From Omphiscola glabra (Eukaryota > Mollusca > Gastropoda > Lymnaeidae): 64,000 bases of DNA. The notes under the pieces were generated by a model. The model saw only the letters and a program-made list of their open reading frames with translations, was not told the DNA's origin and did no database searches. Positions 23,350 to 34,345 of this stretch are shown here, one piece after another (position 1 is the stretch's first letter; each line of letters begins with the position of its first letter). Where the stretch lies: contig OZ024808.1 of assembly GCA_964017045.1 (NCBI GenBank), positions 31,588,013 through 31,652,012 on the forward strand, read 5' to 3'. A program made the position numbers and the translations under genes.

Positions 23350-23905
23350 ACCAAAGCATGTACAGGGTGGCACCAGGCAATACAGGGTGGCACCAGGCAA
23401 TACAGGGTGCCAGATAATAAAAGAGGATGAGCGAAAATTTGAGACGGTTAGAGCAGCCACCAGACATGATTTCTATGAGCGTAAATATAATTTTCTGCAC
23501 GAGTCACCATATTGCCATAGACAGCACCATAATGTCATAAGCAACACCATATTGCCATAGGTAGCAGCATATTGTCATAGGCAGCACCAGCGTGTCACAG
23601 CAGACCCATTTTATCATAGGCAGGACCATACTGAGTACCTAAGATTACTGCCAACGCCGATGTAAACAATCATGTCATCAAGTAATCAATCATGCACTCG
23701 AGTTATCAATCAGGACATAAAGTCATATATCATGCCATAAAGTCATTAATCAGGACATCCAGTCAACAATCATCATGTTAAGTCATATATCATGCCATCA
23801 AGTCATCAATCATGACATCACGTAATCAATCAAGCCATCAAGTCATCAATCATTAAGTAATCAATTACGCATTTAAGTCATCAATCTAGTTACCATGTCA
23901 TCAGT
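23350..23905. repeat. Three neighbouring repeat tracts
   Basis: At 23360-23412 there are three copies of ACAGGGTGGCACCAGGCAAT. At 23500-23625 there are about five copies of a unit of about 24 bp (AGCACCATATTGTCATAGGC). At 23665-23900 there are about ten diverged copies of AATCATGCCATCAAGTCATC. Confidence 0.85.
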
Positions 23906-24159
23906 CATGTATAGCCTTTAAACCTTAGCTGATGAGTATGATAATGCTCAGATTTTAATGTTTATAACTTATTGACTTATTCAGTGTTTATTACGCCATC
24001 AATGTGGGCTTTATCAGTTATTCATTGTTCACTACATTAGTGATTCAATAAATCATCAGTAATTAAAATGTGTATTATTCATTGAGTTATTTTAATACCC
24101 GTCGATTTTATACTTGAAATAAAACTATAAACTAATTGAACATTTCTTACGTAAAGCAA

Positions 24160-24262
24160 CACAGACCTTGAGAATACATGGCATTCTGACCTTGAGAATA
24201 CATGGCATTCTGACCTTGAGAATACTTGGCATTCTGACCTTGAGAATACATGGCATTCTTAG
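24160..24262. repeat. 24-bp repeat, four copies
   Basis: The unit is CTTGAGAATACATGGCATTC plus TGAC. Confidence 0.93.
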
Positions 24263-24269
24263 ATTACAG

Positions 24270-25820
24270 TATTGACCGTGTCCTCGTTTGACGTTATCTA
24301 AAACAAGCCGGACAGTGAAAGAGTAAAATGGAATCAACAATTACCATCAGTTATAATTGATTATTGATGAACTAGAAATGAAAGGGAAAGTCTGGTCAGT
24401 TTACGGATAATATAATTTATTTTTGAATCTTATATCTCAGACTTTCGCTTTTGAATGATCTGAGATTCAGACAAGAACCGGAAAAACCCATTGGAAATAA
24501 AGAATATAGTTTGAAGAAACTTGACTGTAACACATGTTACAACTGCTTCAAGGTTTTTGTAACTTTCAAATTGTTTTATGATTGTCCTCGTTTGTTAAAC
24601 AATACGTAACAAAGGACTGACAACCAGTTAACAAATAAAGACAACTACGTAACTAGTGACTTTAAAAAAAAAATATTCATTTTAATTATATCATTAATTT
24701 TTGATAAAAATACAAAATCAAATATACAGAAATAATTACTATATAAACTTACATCATATCAACTGGAAAAAGTATAATAACAAATAAAATGTATACATGG
24801 AGACATAAATAGTAAAATAATATAAGTCTCTCATAAGTTTATTACGTCATGTAATACGTCACGTGTCTAAGAATACTAGCCAAAATCCCTATTTCGCCTG
24901 AGAAAACTCGCCGGCTTATGTAAACAAATTCTAGAAATTACATCACCAGATAGCATTCTTTAGAAAACTTTACAACATAAACAACCTTTTCCCAATTAAG
25001 CGGGGAGGGGGAGTTTTTTTTTTTTTGTAGAAAAGGAATGGCAGCACAGTGTCACCAGATTAATTGGTGACGTCACTATCAAAGGAATAAAGAGGGGGTG
25101 GGGGCTAAGTTAGAACGCCGTTGCTCGAGGTGAAAAAAAAATTGGTCAACACATACATATCGAGAACATATATTTTTACTGCTTACACGTGTTTATTTTG
25201 AGAATTGAATTAGTAAACATTGAACAAGATTTGAGCGTCAAGAAGACAACGTGTGAGAACCCTGAATACATAGTTCTTAAGTCCAATACATTTCATATAA
25301 CAAGTGTTCTCAAACGTCAAAATCCTAACAGATTCAGAGACCCAAATTGAAAATAATCGTTTCTCTACTAATCAGCATTTACCATCCACTTCTCAAGCAG
25401 ACTGTTCAAGAGCTGGTCTCCACGGCTCTGAGTGTCCAGAAAACAATCAAACGTCACGAACATTGGAAAAAAATAATTTTAAAAGTCTTGCAGCAAAAGT
25501 GATGTTTAAATAATGGGAGTATTCCTCGGTTTGTCTAGCTTTTATTTTCTCTCCCAGTTCAACCCACTGATGCTTCTGACACTTTTGAACTAATTCAGAC
25601 CCTATACGTCTCACATGCCTTGTCATTTAGAACAAAAGTTAAATGTTCCAATTCTTTGTGTGGAAGTCTTTCCTAATGTTTACCAAAATAGATTGCAAAT
25701 ATCCCTTTAAAATGAATGAAACCTTGGAGAGGTGGTCGATGATGTCATTACATTGTACTCTTATAAACATAAGGATATTTAAACTTTCTTTAAGTTATTT
25801 TCTACGTTTGAAAATATGTA
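24270..25820. other. Unassigned; one coding-like open frame
   Basis: A plus-strand frame at 25304-25513 (from MFSNVKILTDSETQ, 69 codons) has balanced, S/N/Q-rich composition but no splice context or known motif. The rest is AT-rich with G- and T-runs near 25000-25110. No function assigned. Confidence 0.3.
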
Positions 25821-26034
25821 CTTAGTTATCCTAACATTCATTCCTAACATCCTTTGCTTTTCTTTATGTACTAAGTTATCCTAACATTCATTATTACATC
25901 CTTTGCTTTTCATTATGTACTAAAATATCCTTACAATTATTCCTAAAGTCTGTGATTGTCATAATGTACTAAACTATCCCCACCTTCTTTCCTAACATTC
26001 TATGTTTTTCATTATGTACTGAAATATTACATTA
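25820..26034. repeat. About 57-bp repeat, left block
   Basis: Diverged units containing CCTAACATTC, TTTTCATTATGTACTAA and CTATCC. The array resumes at 26395-26540 beyond an inserted element and runs into the last codons of the lectin exon. Confidence 0.85.
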
Positions 26035-26394
26035 GGAAATGGCATCAGCCGGCCGTCGAGGCAAAGACCTTTTTGCCCTCCCCAAAGCACATCCACTACT
26101 AAGCCTGAGTATCGGGCCGCGAATGAGATCTCCATTGGCTGGCAGAGCCGCCGCCAGCATCCACTCGATAAGGTACCAGGGGAGACCACTCCAACCCAAT
26201 AACATCCACTCGATAAGGTACCAGGGGAGACCAACCCAATAACATCCAGTCGTCCGGTGATACTTCTCTCACAGTGTCAGCAGTTGACTTTTGCAGAGGG
26301 TCGGGCCGGTATATTTACGTCCTAAAATTTCCCCCACTCCCATCCCGAGGAAGCATCAGACGCTTTCTAATAGGGATTCCTTTCTCGCAACCAA
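26035..26394 (+). mobile_element. Repeat element with MASAGRR frame
   Basis: Starts at TTAGGAAATGGCATCAGCCG. The plus-strand frame reads MASAGRRGKDLFALPKAHPL and continues GC-rich, with an internal duplication around CACTCGATAAGGTACCAGG. A related copy on the minus strand at 59470-59196 reads MASAGRRAIARYALPKTPPL. I take both as the 5' end of one element (possibly a LINE ORF1), since they share start codon, context and codon order. The insertion interrupts the 57-bp array. The family is not identified. Confidence 0.55.
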
Positions 26395-26545
26395 TTTATG
26401 TACACACTATCCTAACATTCATTCCTAACATTCTGTGCTTTTCATTATGTTCTAAACTATCACCACCTTCATTCGTAACATTATAATCCTTTTAAATAAG
26501 TACTACACTATCCCTACCCTCTTTCCTAACATTCTATGTTTTTCT
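26395..26545. repeat. About 57-bp repeat, right block
   Basis: Continuation of the array at 25820-26034. The unit segment CTTTCCTAACATTCTATG followed by TTTTTC is present both at 25988 and at 26520, where it forms the end of the lectin coding sequence. Confidence 0.85.
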
Positions 26546-26928
26546 TTTCACATGCAAAACTTAATCTTGTCTTACAGTTCGCATCGTCTAAAAGAAATTT
26601 CCCTTTTGCTAAACTAACAATCACACAATCTTGATTTCCCCCGTAATCATCCGGCTGTCCATGATGGAACATGGTTTTCAACATGACACTGTCCAGTTCC
26701 TGTCCGTCATCCGACCAGACAAATCTCCCTTCATCTTTCAGATCGTCCAGACCAATCCAGGTGTACTTCTGCTGGTCGACCAGCTGAGACAGTAAGGCGA
26801 ACTTGTCCATGGATTTCATGACGTAAAGATGTGAGTCCAGGCACTGACAGGCTGCACTGGCTTGGAAGTATGTCAAGTTATGGGGGAAGTATGCCACGAA
26901 TGCTGACGTCATATTGTAAACACGTTGA
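26526..26928 (-). CDS. C-type lectin domain exon (last exon)
   Basis: After acceptor TTCTATTCTTAG the minus strand reads 133 codons to a TAG stop at 26526. It covers a full C-type lectin domain: FPHNLTYFQASAACQCLDSH at the start, WIGLDDLKDEGRFVWSDDG in the middle, QPDDYGGNQDC and DDANCKTRLSFACE at the end. The four canonical cysteines are present. The sugar-loop motif is QPD, as in galactose-type lectins, but the WND position reads LDD, so calcium and sugar binding are uncertain. The exon begins with one base (T) completing a Ser codon with the AG ending the exon at 28656. Secreted, since nothing after the domain suggests a membrane segment. The final codons KKNIEC and the stop overlap a minisatellite unit. 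Confidence 0.9.
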
Positions 26929-27059
26929 CTAAGAATAGAAAGCTGGAGATGTTAAGTGTCATGGAAAAAGTCTTGATCTATGGAGTAAGCTAACTTCTGA
27001 TTTTTACAATAAACTGGAGGCAGCAATTTCTTAACTAACGATATGTTTATTTATTAGAA

Positions 27060-27190
27060 TATATCAGGTATAACCTTATAACACGCACACACAAAAATAC
27101 ACGCAAAAAAAACACTCACACAAACACACTAACAGACACAAGTGCACACACACAGCACATATACACACAATGACACACACAAATAAATAA
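27060..27190. repeat. CA-rich microsatellite
   Basis: Imperfect ACACAC tract in the intron between lectin exons. Confidence 0.85.
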
Positions 27191-27234
27191 TCTATTGACG
27201 ATATATTATGTAGAAATAAAATCCCCGTGCAAGT

Positions 27235-28480
27235 TTAACTACACGTTACGGTGTTTGTTAACTGAAGGTTAAGGTGTTTGTTAACTATATGTTAAGGTGT
27301 TTGTTAACTATATGTTAAGGTGTTTGTTAACTATATGTTAAGGTGTTTGTTAACTATATGTTAAGGTGTTTGTTAACTATATGTTAAGGTGTTTGTTAAC
27401 TATATGTTAAGGTGTTTGTTAACTATATGTTAAGGTGTTTGTTAACTATATGTTAAGGTGTTTGTTAACTATATGTTAAGGTGTTTGTTAACTATATGTT
27501 AAGGTGTTTTTTAACTATAGGTTAAGATGTTTGTTAACTATAGGTTAAAGTGTTTGTTCAATATAGGTTAATGTGTTTGTTAACTATAGGTTAAGGTGTT
27601 TGTTAACTATAGGTTAAGGTGTTTGTTAACTATAGGTTAAAGTGTTTGTTCAATATAGGTTAAGGTGTTTGTTAACTATAGGTTAAGATGTTTGTTAACT
27701 ATAGGTTAAGATGTTTGTTAACTATAGGTTAAAGTGTTTGTTCAATATAGGTTAATGTGTTTGTTAACTATAGGTTAAGGTGTTTGTTAACTATAGGTTA
27801 AGGTGTTTGTTAACTATAGGTTAAGGTGTTTGTTAACTATAGGTTAAGGTGTTTGTTAACTATAGGTTAAGGTGCTTCTTAAATATTCAGGTTAAGGTGT
27901 TTGTTAACTATAGGTTAAGGTGTTTTTAAATATAGGTTAAGGTGTTTGTTAACTATAGGTTAAGGTGTTTGTTAACTATAGGTTAAGTTGTTTTTAAATA
28001 TAGGTTAAGGTGTTTGTTAACTATAGGTTAAGGTGTTTGTTAACTATAGGTTAAGGTGTTTGTTAACTATAGGTTAAGATGTTTGTTAACTATAGGTTAA
28101 GGTGTTTGTTAACTATAGGTTAAGGTGCTTCTTAAATATTCAGGTTAAGGTGTTTGTTAACTATAGGTTAAGGTGTTTTTAAATATAGGTTAAGGTGTTT
28201 GTTAAGTATAGGTTAAGGTGTTTGTTAACTATAGGTTAAGTTGTTTTTAAATATAGGTTAAGGTGTTTGTTAACTATAGGTTAAGGTGCTTGTTAACTAT
28301 AGGTTAAGTTGTTTGTTAACTATAGGTTAAGGTGCTTGTTAACTATAGGTTAATGTGTTTGTTAACTACAGTTTAATGTAATTGTTAACTACAGATTAAG
28401 ATGTTTCTTAACAATAGGCTAACGTTTTTGTTAACAATAAGTTAAGGTGTTTGTTAAATATAGGTTAAGGTGCTTCTTAA
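27235..28480. repeat. 23-bp minisatellite, about 54 copies
   Basis: The unit is TTTGTTAACTATAGGTTAAG plus GTG. The left part (27280-27510) uniformly has TATATG, the rest TATAGG. Variants with GCTTCTTAAATATTCAGG and TTTTTAAATATAGG recur together at 27870-27980 and 28125-28255, so a block of about 250 bp was duplicated. It lies in the intron of the lectin gene. Confidence 0.95.
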
Positions 28481-28655
28481 GTACAGTTTTTGTTAATCTA
28501 TTCAAACACACAATATAAGAAAAAATATTATCGCAAAGAACATAAGAGGTAATATTAATAATACATCTCTAAAACATTTTTTTAAAACAAACAACTTAAC
28601 CTTTAAAGACTTACTAAAGAAGTGCAACTTATAAAAGCTTAAGAAAAAGTCTCAC

Positions 28656-28805
28656 CTAAAATGTTGATACGTTCCACAATGTTCACGAACGTAAAGATCT
28701 CCTTCCAATATGCTGTTTGGACTCTTGAACGGACTTATGCTGGAACCCGGAGTACACAACTTGGTGGAATAGTTGTACATAAAACTGTAGCATCTTTGTG
28801 GGTGA
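28656..28805 (-). CDS. PAN/apple-like domain exon of the lectin gene
   Basis: Bounded by acceptor CTTCCTCCAG and donor TTTAG|GTGAGAC. The frame reads HPQRCYSFMYNYSTKLCTPG at its start and ends LYVREHCGTYQHF. The spacing of RCYSF-Y---T-LC is the hallmark of PAN/apple domains, which precede the lectin domain in many mollusc lectins. The first base completes a Tyr codon with the TA ending the exon at 33336, and the last two bases (AG) complete a Ser with the lectin exon. Both junctions are in phase, which supports the model strongly. The intron to the next exon contains the 23-bp minisatellite. Confidence 0.82.
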
Positions 28806-28850
28806 CTGGAGGAAGTAGAAACATTGTAAAAAATAAACACTTAGATAACA

Positions 28851-29394
28851 TGTAGTAACCGAGTGGACAGCAAGGGAAATGTAATATCCATTTGTTTGCT
28901 AGAGTATTAATATAGGCAAAAGTGGACGGAAGAGAGAAAAGTAAGTCCACGGAGATTGGTTGTAAAAAGGATGGAGTTGATAAAATATTTAACTATTTAA
29001 GGAAAACATGACATTGCTGCCATGTGGTGTCAAACGTATGCTACTGTATATCCGTTGGTTCATTAACTTCACCATAGCGAACGTGTTGGTGTAGGAAGAC
29101 ATGGTGGTGAAGGCCAAGTCGATGGAGCCCTTGTGGGCTTCTGTTTTAGTGATAAGCCTCTTATGGGTGCATGGTGGCCGTGTGGTATAAAATGAGCAAA
29201 CCTCAAAGTTGATTGTCTGGAGTTCAGTTTCCACCAAGCCCAGTCAAGCACAACATCACCAGCATCCTTTTAATCAACAAATCTCCATGAACTTACTTAT
29301 CCTCCTTTCAGTCCCTGTATGCCTATTTTAACTCTATAACCTACATTAAATGGTATATTACAGTCCTTTTGCTGTCCTCTCGGATACTACATTG
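28851..29394. mobile_element. Dispersed repeat with inverted ends
   Basis: Left end ATGTAGTAACCGAGTGGACA and right end (reverse complement) ATGTAGTATCCGAGAGGACA, each followed by GCAA, form a terminal inverted repeat about 540 bp apart. The interior is related to 43725-44140: both carry GACAGC-AG near the start, a shared purine-rich stretch, and a minus-strand translation with HKGS-D and an N-T block. No transposase found. The class is unknown. Confidence 0.55.
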
Positions 29395-29574
29395 TATCTA
29401 TTATTTTTTTATTTTTACAACTGGGCCTATATTTTAACTTTAAGAAAGGCTATATTTCCTGTATTTACCTATAAATGTCTTAGTATTGCAATATTTATAT
29501 CGTAGACAAATCATGTATTAAATCCTTTATATCAATTTCGCTTTTGTTCGTGTAAATGGGGCCCATTAACCCAG

Positions 29575-30121
29575 AAGATCATCGACAGGTTGGAGGTGGT
29601 CTAGCGACGAGCAGCACACTTTGTCCTTAACCGCTACAGGAATACCTCTAGTGTTAACAGCATGCTGGAAACACTGGGCTGGTCACGATTGAAGGAATGA
29701 CGATTACTATCCAGACTCTCCATGTTGTACAATATAAATAATGGGCTGGTCCACTGATTCAGCATTAAACAGAAACTCGTCCCTCTACCCCATAGATAGC
29801 GACGTAGCCATGACCGGAAGTTCTGGCTCATACCAGCAAGAAGCCAATACAGGAACTGCTCATTCCTGCCAAAGACAATGAGGGACTGGAACACGGTTCC
29901 AAAAGGAACAGTTGAGGCGACAACACTTGACACATTTGCGTCTATCGCCTCAGGCCTCCCAACCCCAGTGCATGATACCATTACTAAGTAGCCTTGCAAC
30001 CAGTGAAATATCCTCATCAACACCAGGCACAGAAGCATTGGAAATCCCCTCTATATGCATAGGAGCCATAATGATCAATAAATTGATCGTGGGCCTTAAT
30101 ATATAGAAGAAGGAGAAGAAG
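29575..30121 (+). mobile_element. LINE 3' end (jockey/CR1-like)
   Basis: With a few stops and frameshifts the plus strand reads the RT C-terminus: KIIDRLEVVQRRAARFVLNR, SMLETLGWSRLKE, LSRLSMLYNINNGLVH, SFLPKTMRDWNTVPKGTVEA, LDTFASIASGLPTP. The 3' tail contains GGAGCCATAATGATCAATAA, TTGATCGTGGGCC and a GAAGAAG end. It is the longest of four copies of this 3' end in the window (also 19213-19636, 30647-30745 and 51405-51680). Confidence 0.85.
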
Positions 30122-30129
30122 ACGCGTTT

Positions 30130-30640
30130 CTCGTCATCTCGTGGTACTGAAACTTGGCACATAGATTTATAGATTCATTGCCGCCGATGAAAAAAAATGA
30201 CTACATTTTCAATCTGTAGAAACCCCAAAAATATATGTTTTTGTTTTTTTGAAGGGGGAGATCAATAAAATATGATTTCTTCAATGGTTTCATGTTTTGA
30301 AGTGGTTATTATTTGTGCTCTTTGTATGTGCTTTGTATTTGTGAAGTTTTGGGTTTAAACATATCTTCATTCTATTAAATTTTACATGCACTAAGTTTAA
30401 TAAAAAACAATGCCCTTACCAAAGATCATTTGCTGCTATCACATCAATGATAAATCACTTAGAATTGCATAAATGCAAAGAAAAATGCTTATAGATTTAA
30501 ACGAACAACCTTTTTTTTGTTATTGGGTGGGGGGGGGGGGGGTTGTTTATAAGTTTATAATTTATAAGTTATTTAAAGACCTTGTAAAAAAAGTTAAGAA
30601 TTTGCCAGCAAGTTCTAAATAGTTACATATAGATCTTCTT
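30130..30640. other. Unassigned, with poly-G tract
   Basis: AT-rich, with a run of about 15 G at 30527-30542. No gene seen. Confidence 0.5.
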
Positions 30641-30646
30641 CTTCTA

Positions 30647-30745
30647 TAGTCTGGGGGCCCACGATCCATGTATTGATCATTTTACCCTAACCCTAACACG
30701 ATCAATGTATTGATCCTTCTGGCTCCTATGACCCAATTTTGAACG
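30647..30745 (-). mobile_element. LINE 3' tail fragment
   Basis: The minus strand reads GGAGCCAGAAGGATCAATAC, GATCGTGGGCCCCC and a GAAGAAGA end. This is the shared 3' tail of the LINE family at 29575. Inside it, CCCTAACCCTAAC (plus strand) is telomere-like. Confidence 0.75.
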
Positions 30746-30964
30746 CGGAGCCCAGTTTATTTTAATTATTAGACTACTATATATTTTACATTGGTGAATA
30801 CCTTTATGATAAGACATATTTTATAAGTGATCTTTACATCATGGTTCTTGGCTGTGCTCAAATTGAATATCAATTTTATTTGGATCTGCCCACATTCAAT
30901 GCTCAAAATAGTTACTATAAATTTTGATTTTTATTGGATAATAATAAACTATGATTAATTGTTT

Positions 30965-31460
30965 TTTGAGCGATGTATTTTTAACTGTTTCTTTAGTGAA
31001 GTGTATTTGACAAGCTCTTTAGTGATGTGTATTTGACAAGTTCTTTAGCGATGTATTTTTAACTTTTTCTTTGGTGATGTGTATTTGACAGGTTCTTTGG
31101 TGATGTGTATTTGACAGGTTCTTTAGTGATGTGTATTGACAAGTTTTTTTGGTGATGTGTATTTTACAGGTTCTTTGGTGATGTGTATTTGACACGATCT
31201 TTAGCGACGTGTATTTTACAGGTTCGTTGGTAATGTGTATTTGACAGGTTCTTTAGTGATGGGTATTTGACAGGTTCTTCGGTGATGTGTATTTGACAGG
31301 TTCTTTAGTGATGTGTAATTGACAGGTTCTTTGGTGATGTGTATTTGACAGGTCCTTTGGTGATGTATATTTTACAGGTTCTTTGGTGATCTGTATTTTA
31401 CAGGTTCTTTGGTGATGTGTATTTGACAGGTTCTTTAGTGATGTGTATTTGACAGGGCCA
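30965..31460. repeat. 26-bp minisatellite
   Basis: About 19 copies. The unit is TGATGTGTATTTGACAGGTT plus CTTTGG or CTTTAG. Confidence 0.93.
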
Positions 31461-31626
31461 TAAATTTATGTGTACGTTGACAATGCTTTAGATTTTTTTT
31501 CGAAATAATCAATCAAAGCAAATATATGTCTTTATGAAAGTTTCCCATAAAGTAAAAAATATGTTTACAAAACAAACAGTAACTGAAACTCTATCTTCTT
31601 GAAAGCACTCTTTGTTTGTCAACTGT

Positions 31627-31797
31627 GCATAGCTGCAGCCATCACGTGTGTGCATAGCTGCAGCCATCACGTGTGTGCGTAGATACAGCCATCACGTGTG
31701 TGCATAGCTGCAGCCATCACGTGTGTGCATAGCTGCAGCCATCACGTGTGTGCATAGATGCAGCCATCACGTGTGTGCATAGATGCAGCCATCGTAG
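31627..31797. repeat. 25-bp minisatellite
   Basis: Seven copies of GCAGCCATCACGTGTGTGCA plus TAGCT. Confidence 0.93.
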
Positions 31798-31837
31798 GTT
31801 CTCTGTGGTGCAAAAAGAGTTGTTTCTTTGAAAAGTG

Positions 31838-33175
31838 GCTCTTATGGGCTCTGCTTCTTTGGCAAACACTGTACAATGTGATGCACTTATGGGCTCTGCT
31901 CTTTGGCGCACACTGTACAATGGGATGCTCTTATGGGCTCTGCTCCTTTGGCGCACACTCTACAATGTGATGCTCTTATGGGCTCTGCTCCTTTGGCAAA
32001 CACTGTACAATGTGATGCTCTTATGGGCTCTGCTTCTTTGGCGCACACTCTACAATGTGATGCTCTTATGGGCTCTGCTCTTTGGCGCAGACTGTACAAT
32101 GTGATGCTCTTATGGGCTCTGCTCCTTTGGCGAACACTGTACAATGTGATGCTCTTATGGGCTCTGCTCCTTTGGCGAACACTGTACAATGGGATGTTCT
32201 TATGGGCTCTGCTCCTTTGGCGCGCACACAGTACAATGGGATGCTCTTATGGGCTCTGTTCCTTTGGCGCACACAGTACAATGGGATGCTCTTATGGGCT
32301 CTGCTCCTTGGCGAACACTGTACAATGTGATACTTTTATGGGCTCTGCTCCTTTGGCGCACACAGTACAATGGGATGCTCTTATGGGCTCTGCTCGTTTG
32401 GCGCACGCTCTACAATGTGATGCTCTTATGGGCTCTGCTCGTTTGGCGCACACATTACAATGGGATGCTCTTATGGGCTCTGCTCCTTTGGCGCACGCTC
32501 TACAATGTGATGCTGTTATGGGCTCTGCTCCTTTGGCGAACACTGTACAATGTGATGCTCTTATGGGCTATGCACCTTTGGCGCACACTCTACAATGTGA
32601 TGCTGTTATGGGCTCTGCTCCTTTGGCGAACACTGTACAATGTGATGCTCTTATGTGCTCTGCTCCTTTGGCGCACACTCTACAATGTGATGCTCTTATG
32701 GGCTCTGCTCCTTTGGCGAACACTGTACAATGTGATGCCCTTATGCGCTCTGCTCGTTTGGCGCACAGAGTAAAATGGGATGCTATTATGGGCTCTGCTC
32801 CTTTGGCGAACGCTATACAATGTGATGCTCATATGGGCTCTGCTCCTTTGGCGCACACTCTACAATGTGATGCTCTTATGGGCTCTGCTCCTTTGGCGAA
32901 CACTGTACAATGTGATGCTCGTATGGGCTCTGCTCCTTTGGCGCACACAGTACAATGGGATGCTCTTATGGGCTATGCTCCTTTGGCGCACACTCTACAA
33001 TGTGATGCTCTTATGGGATCTGCTCCTTTGGCGAACACTGTACAATGTGATGCTCTTATGGGCTCTACTTCTTTGGCATACACTCTACAATGTGATGCTC
33101 TTATGGGCTCTGCTCCTTTGGCGCACACTGTACAATGTGATGCTCTTATGGGATCTGCTCCTTTGGCGCAATTTG
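31838..33175. repeat. 45-bp minisatellite, about 30 copies
   Basis: The unit runs CTCTTATGGGCTCTGCTCCT, TTGGCGCACACTCTACAATG, TGATG. In the right half, units with GCGCACACTC and GCGAACACTG alternate, giving a 90-bp dimer. Forty-five is a multiple of 3, so a 446-codon plus-strand frame (31903-33243) of repeated LMGSAPLAHTLQCDA results, with other long frames on both strands. It lies inside the lectin gene's intron and is not treated as a gene. Confidence 0.95.
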
Positions 33176-33335
33176 ATGAACAGACTTATTTGCGCTTAGT
33201 TTTTTTTTCTAATTCAGTCTTAATTAGAGTTTACTTTTTGTAAAAATTACTATAGTGAGGACGATGTTAATTTTTAAAAAAACATATTAATAAACCTGTA
33301 TTAAATATACTTATGATTAAACTGCCAAGTCTTAC

Positions 33336-33492
33336 TAAGCCATGCAGTTAAGACCACAGGAAGCATCAGATGTATCTGTCCAACCTGGCCCAAGACGCTC
33401 GGGACCACAGACATTGACCAGTTTTTTATGAAAAGTTTGGCTGTTGTAAGTTGTAAAATTAACTTGCACCAAACTTCTGCCAAAGCCCAAAT
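33336..33492 (-). CDS. N-terminal PAN-domain exon of the lectin gene
   Basis: After acceptor TTTGTTTTGTACTCAG the minus strand reads LGFGRSLVQVNFTTYNSQTF, then NVCGPERLGPGW and DASCGLNCMA, to a donor CTTA|GTAAGAC. The last two bases (TA) plus the T of the exon at 28805 give Tyr, joining SCGLNCMAY to HPQRCYSF, a typical PAN/apple core. The match of frame, phase and motif across a 4.5-kb intron is the main evidence. The exon starts with two bases of a split codon, so an upstream exon (signal peptide) ending in phase 1 is expected but was not found. Confidence 0.75.
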
Positions 33493-33534
33493 CTGAGTAC
33501 AAAACAAATGTGTTAAAATGTAATAACTATTTGT

Positions 33535-33718
33535 GCATTAAATATAAACACAGCTAAATACAAACACAGCTAAATACAAACACATCTAAATACAAACACA
33601 ACTAAATACAAACACAAATAAAGTACAAAAACCGTCAAATACAAACAAAATTAATGTACAAACTAAACTAAAGACAACTACAACTAAAGTACAAACACAA
33701 ATGAAGTACACACTAAGT
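33535..33718. repeat. 16-bp AAATACAAACACAGCT repeat
   Basis: About ten copies, diverging to the right. Just upstream of the first known lectin exon. Confidence 0.9.
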
Positions 33719-33719
33719 T

Positions 33720-34250
33720 TTTTACTAATTGTATGTTAATAAATACTTTGAGTGCTGTATGTTAAAAATCAGTATTATAATCTTTTTGATTATTTTTTAA
33801 CAAATACAAATCGATTTGTGGATGACTTTCTGTATGCCTATTGCTTAATGGCTGTCAGTTAGGGTGTAGGACTGTCTTTAGGCCTATGGTTTTAAGGCCG
33901 ACACGTATGGTGTAGGATTGTCTGTAGTCTTATTGTATAAAGACTATCAGGTAAAGTGTAGAATTGTCTATGGCCTATTTCTCAAAACATCCAGGATCGG
34001 AGTAAAAAAATTAATTTGCACCAGGTAAAACCATAGTTTTTATATATTTTATTAAAGCTAATTACCTTACTTGTATTACAGGGTACACAAGATTAAGGCT
34101 TAGTCTTAGGGGACACTAATGATTCCAAACATTGACAATTTAGCACATTGTAATAGACACAAAATACAGTATTAAAAAGTGTGATTATTAATTAGAATTA
34201 ATGATTCTAAATTAAATGACCATAAATAAAGAACTGCGTTCAAGCTATGT
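33720..34250. other. Unassigned AT-rich stretch
   Basis: Loose repeats of GGTGTAGGATTGTCTNTAG at 33860-33980. No exon seen, including the expected lectin signal-peptide exon. Confidence 0.45.
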
Positions 34251-34254
34251 TGAG

Positions 34255-34345
34255 CAAGGTATGTGGAAGTGGGAAGACAGCGCAATACGATATGAACGTT
34301 TTTGGCTAAGAGCCTTCCTCAGCATGAAAATACGACAAAAAATAG
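34255..34345 (-). mobile_element. Penelope-like terminal fragment with hammerhead-like fold
   Basis: The minus strand reads CATGCTGAGGAAGGCTCTTA then GCCAAAAACGTTC. GGCT-CTT-AGCC can form a short stem between CTGAGGA and AAAAC, the layout of a hammerhead ribozyme core (CTGATGA, stem, GAAAC) with two mutated core positions. Such motifs are known in Penelope-like terminal repeats. A Penelope-like coding fragment on the same strand lies at 37085-37413. Confidence 0.4.
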
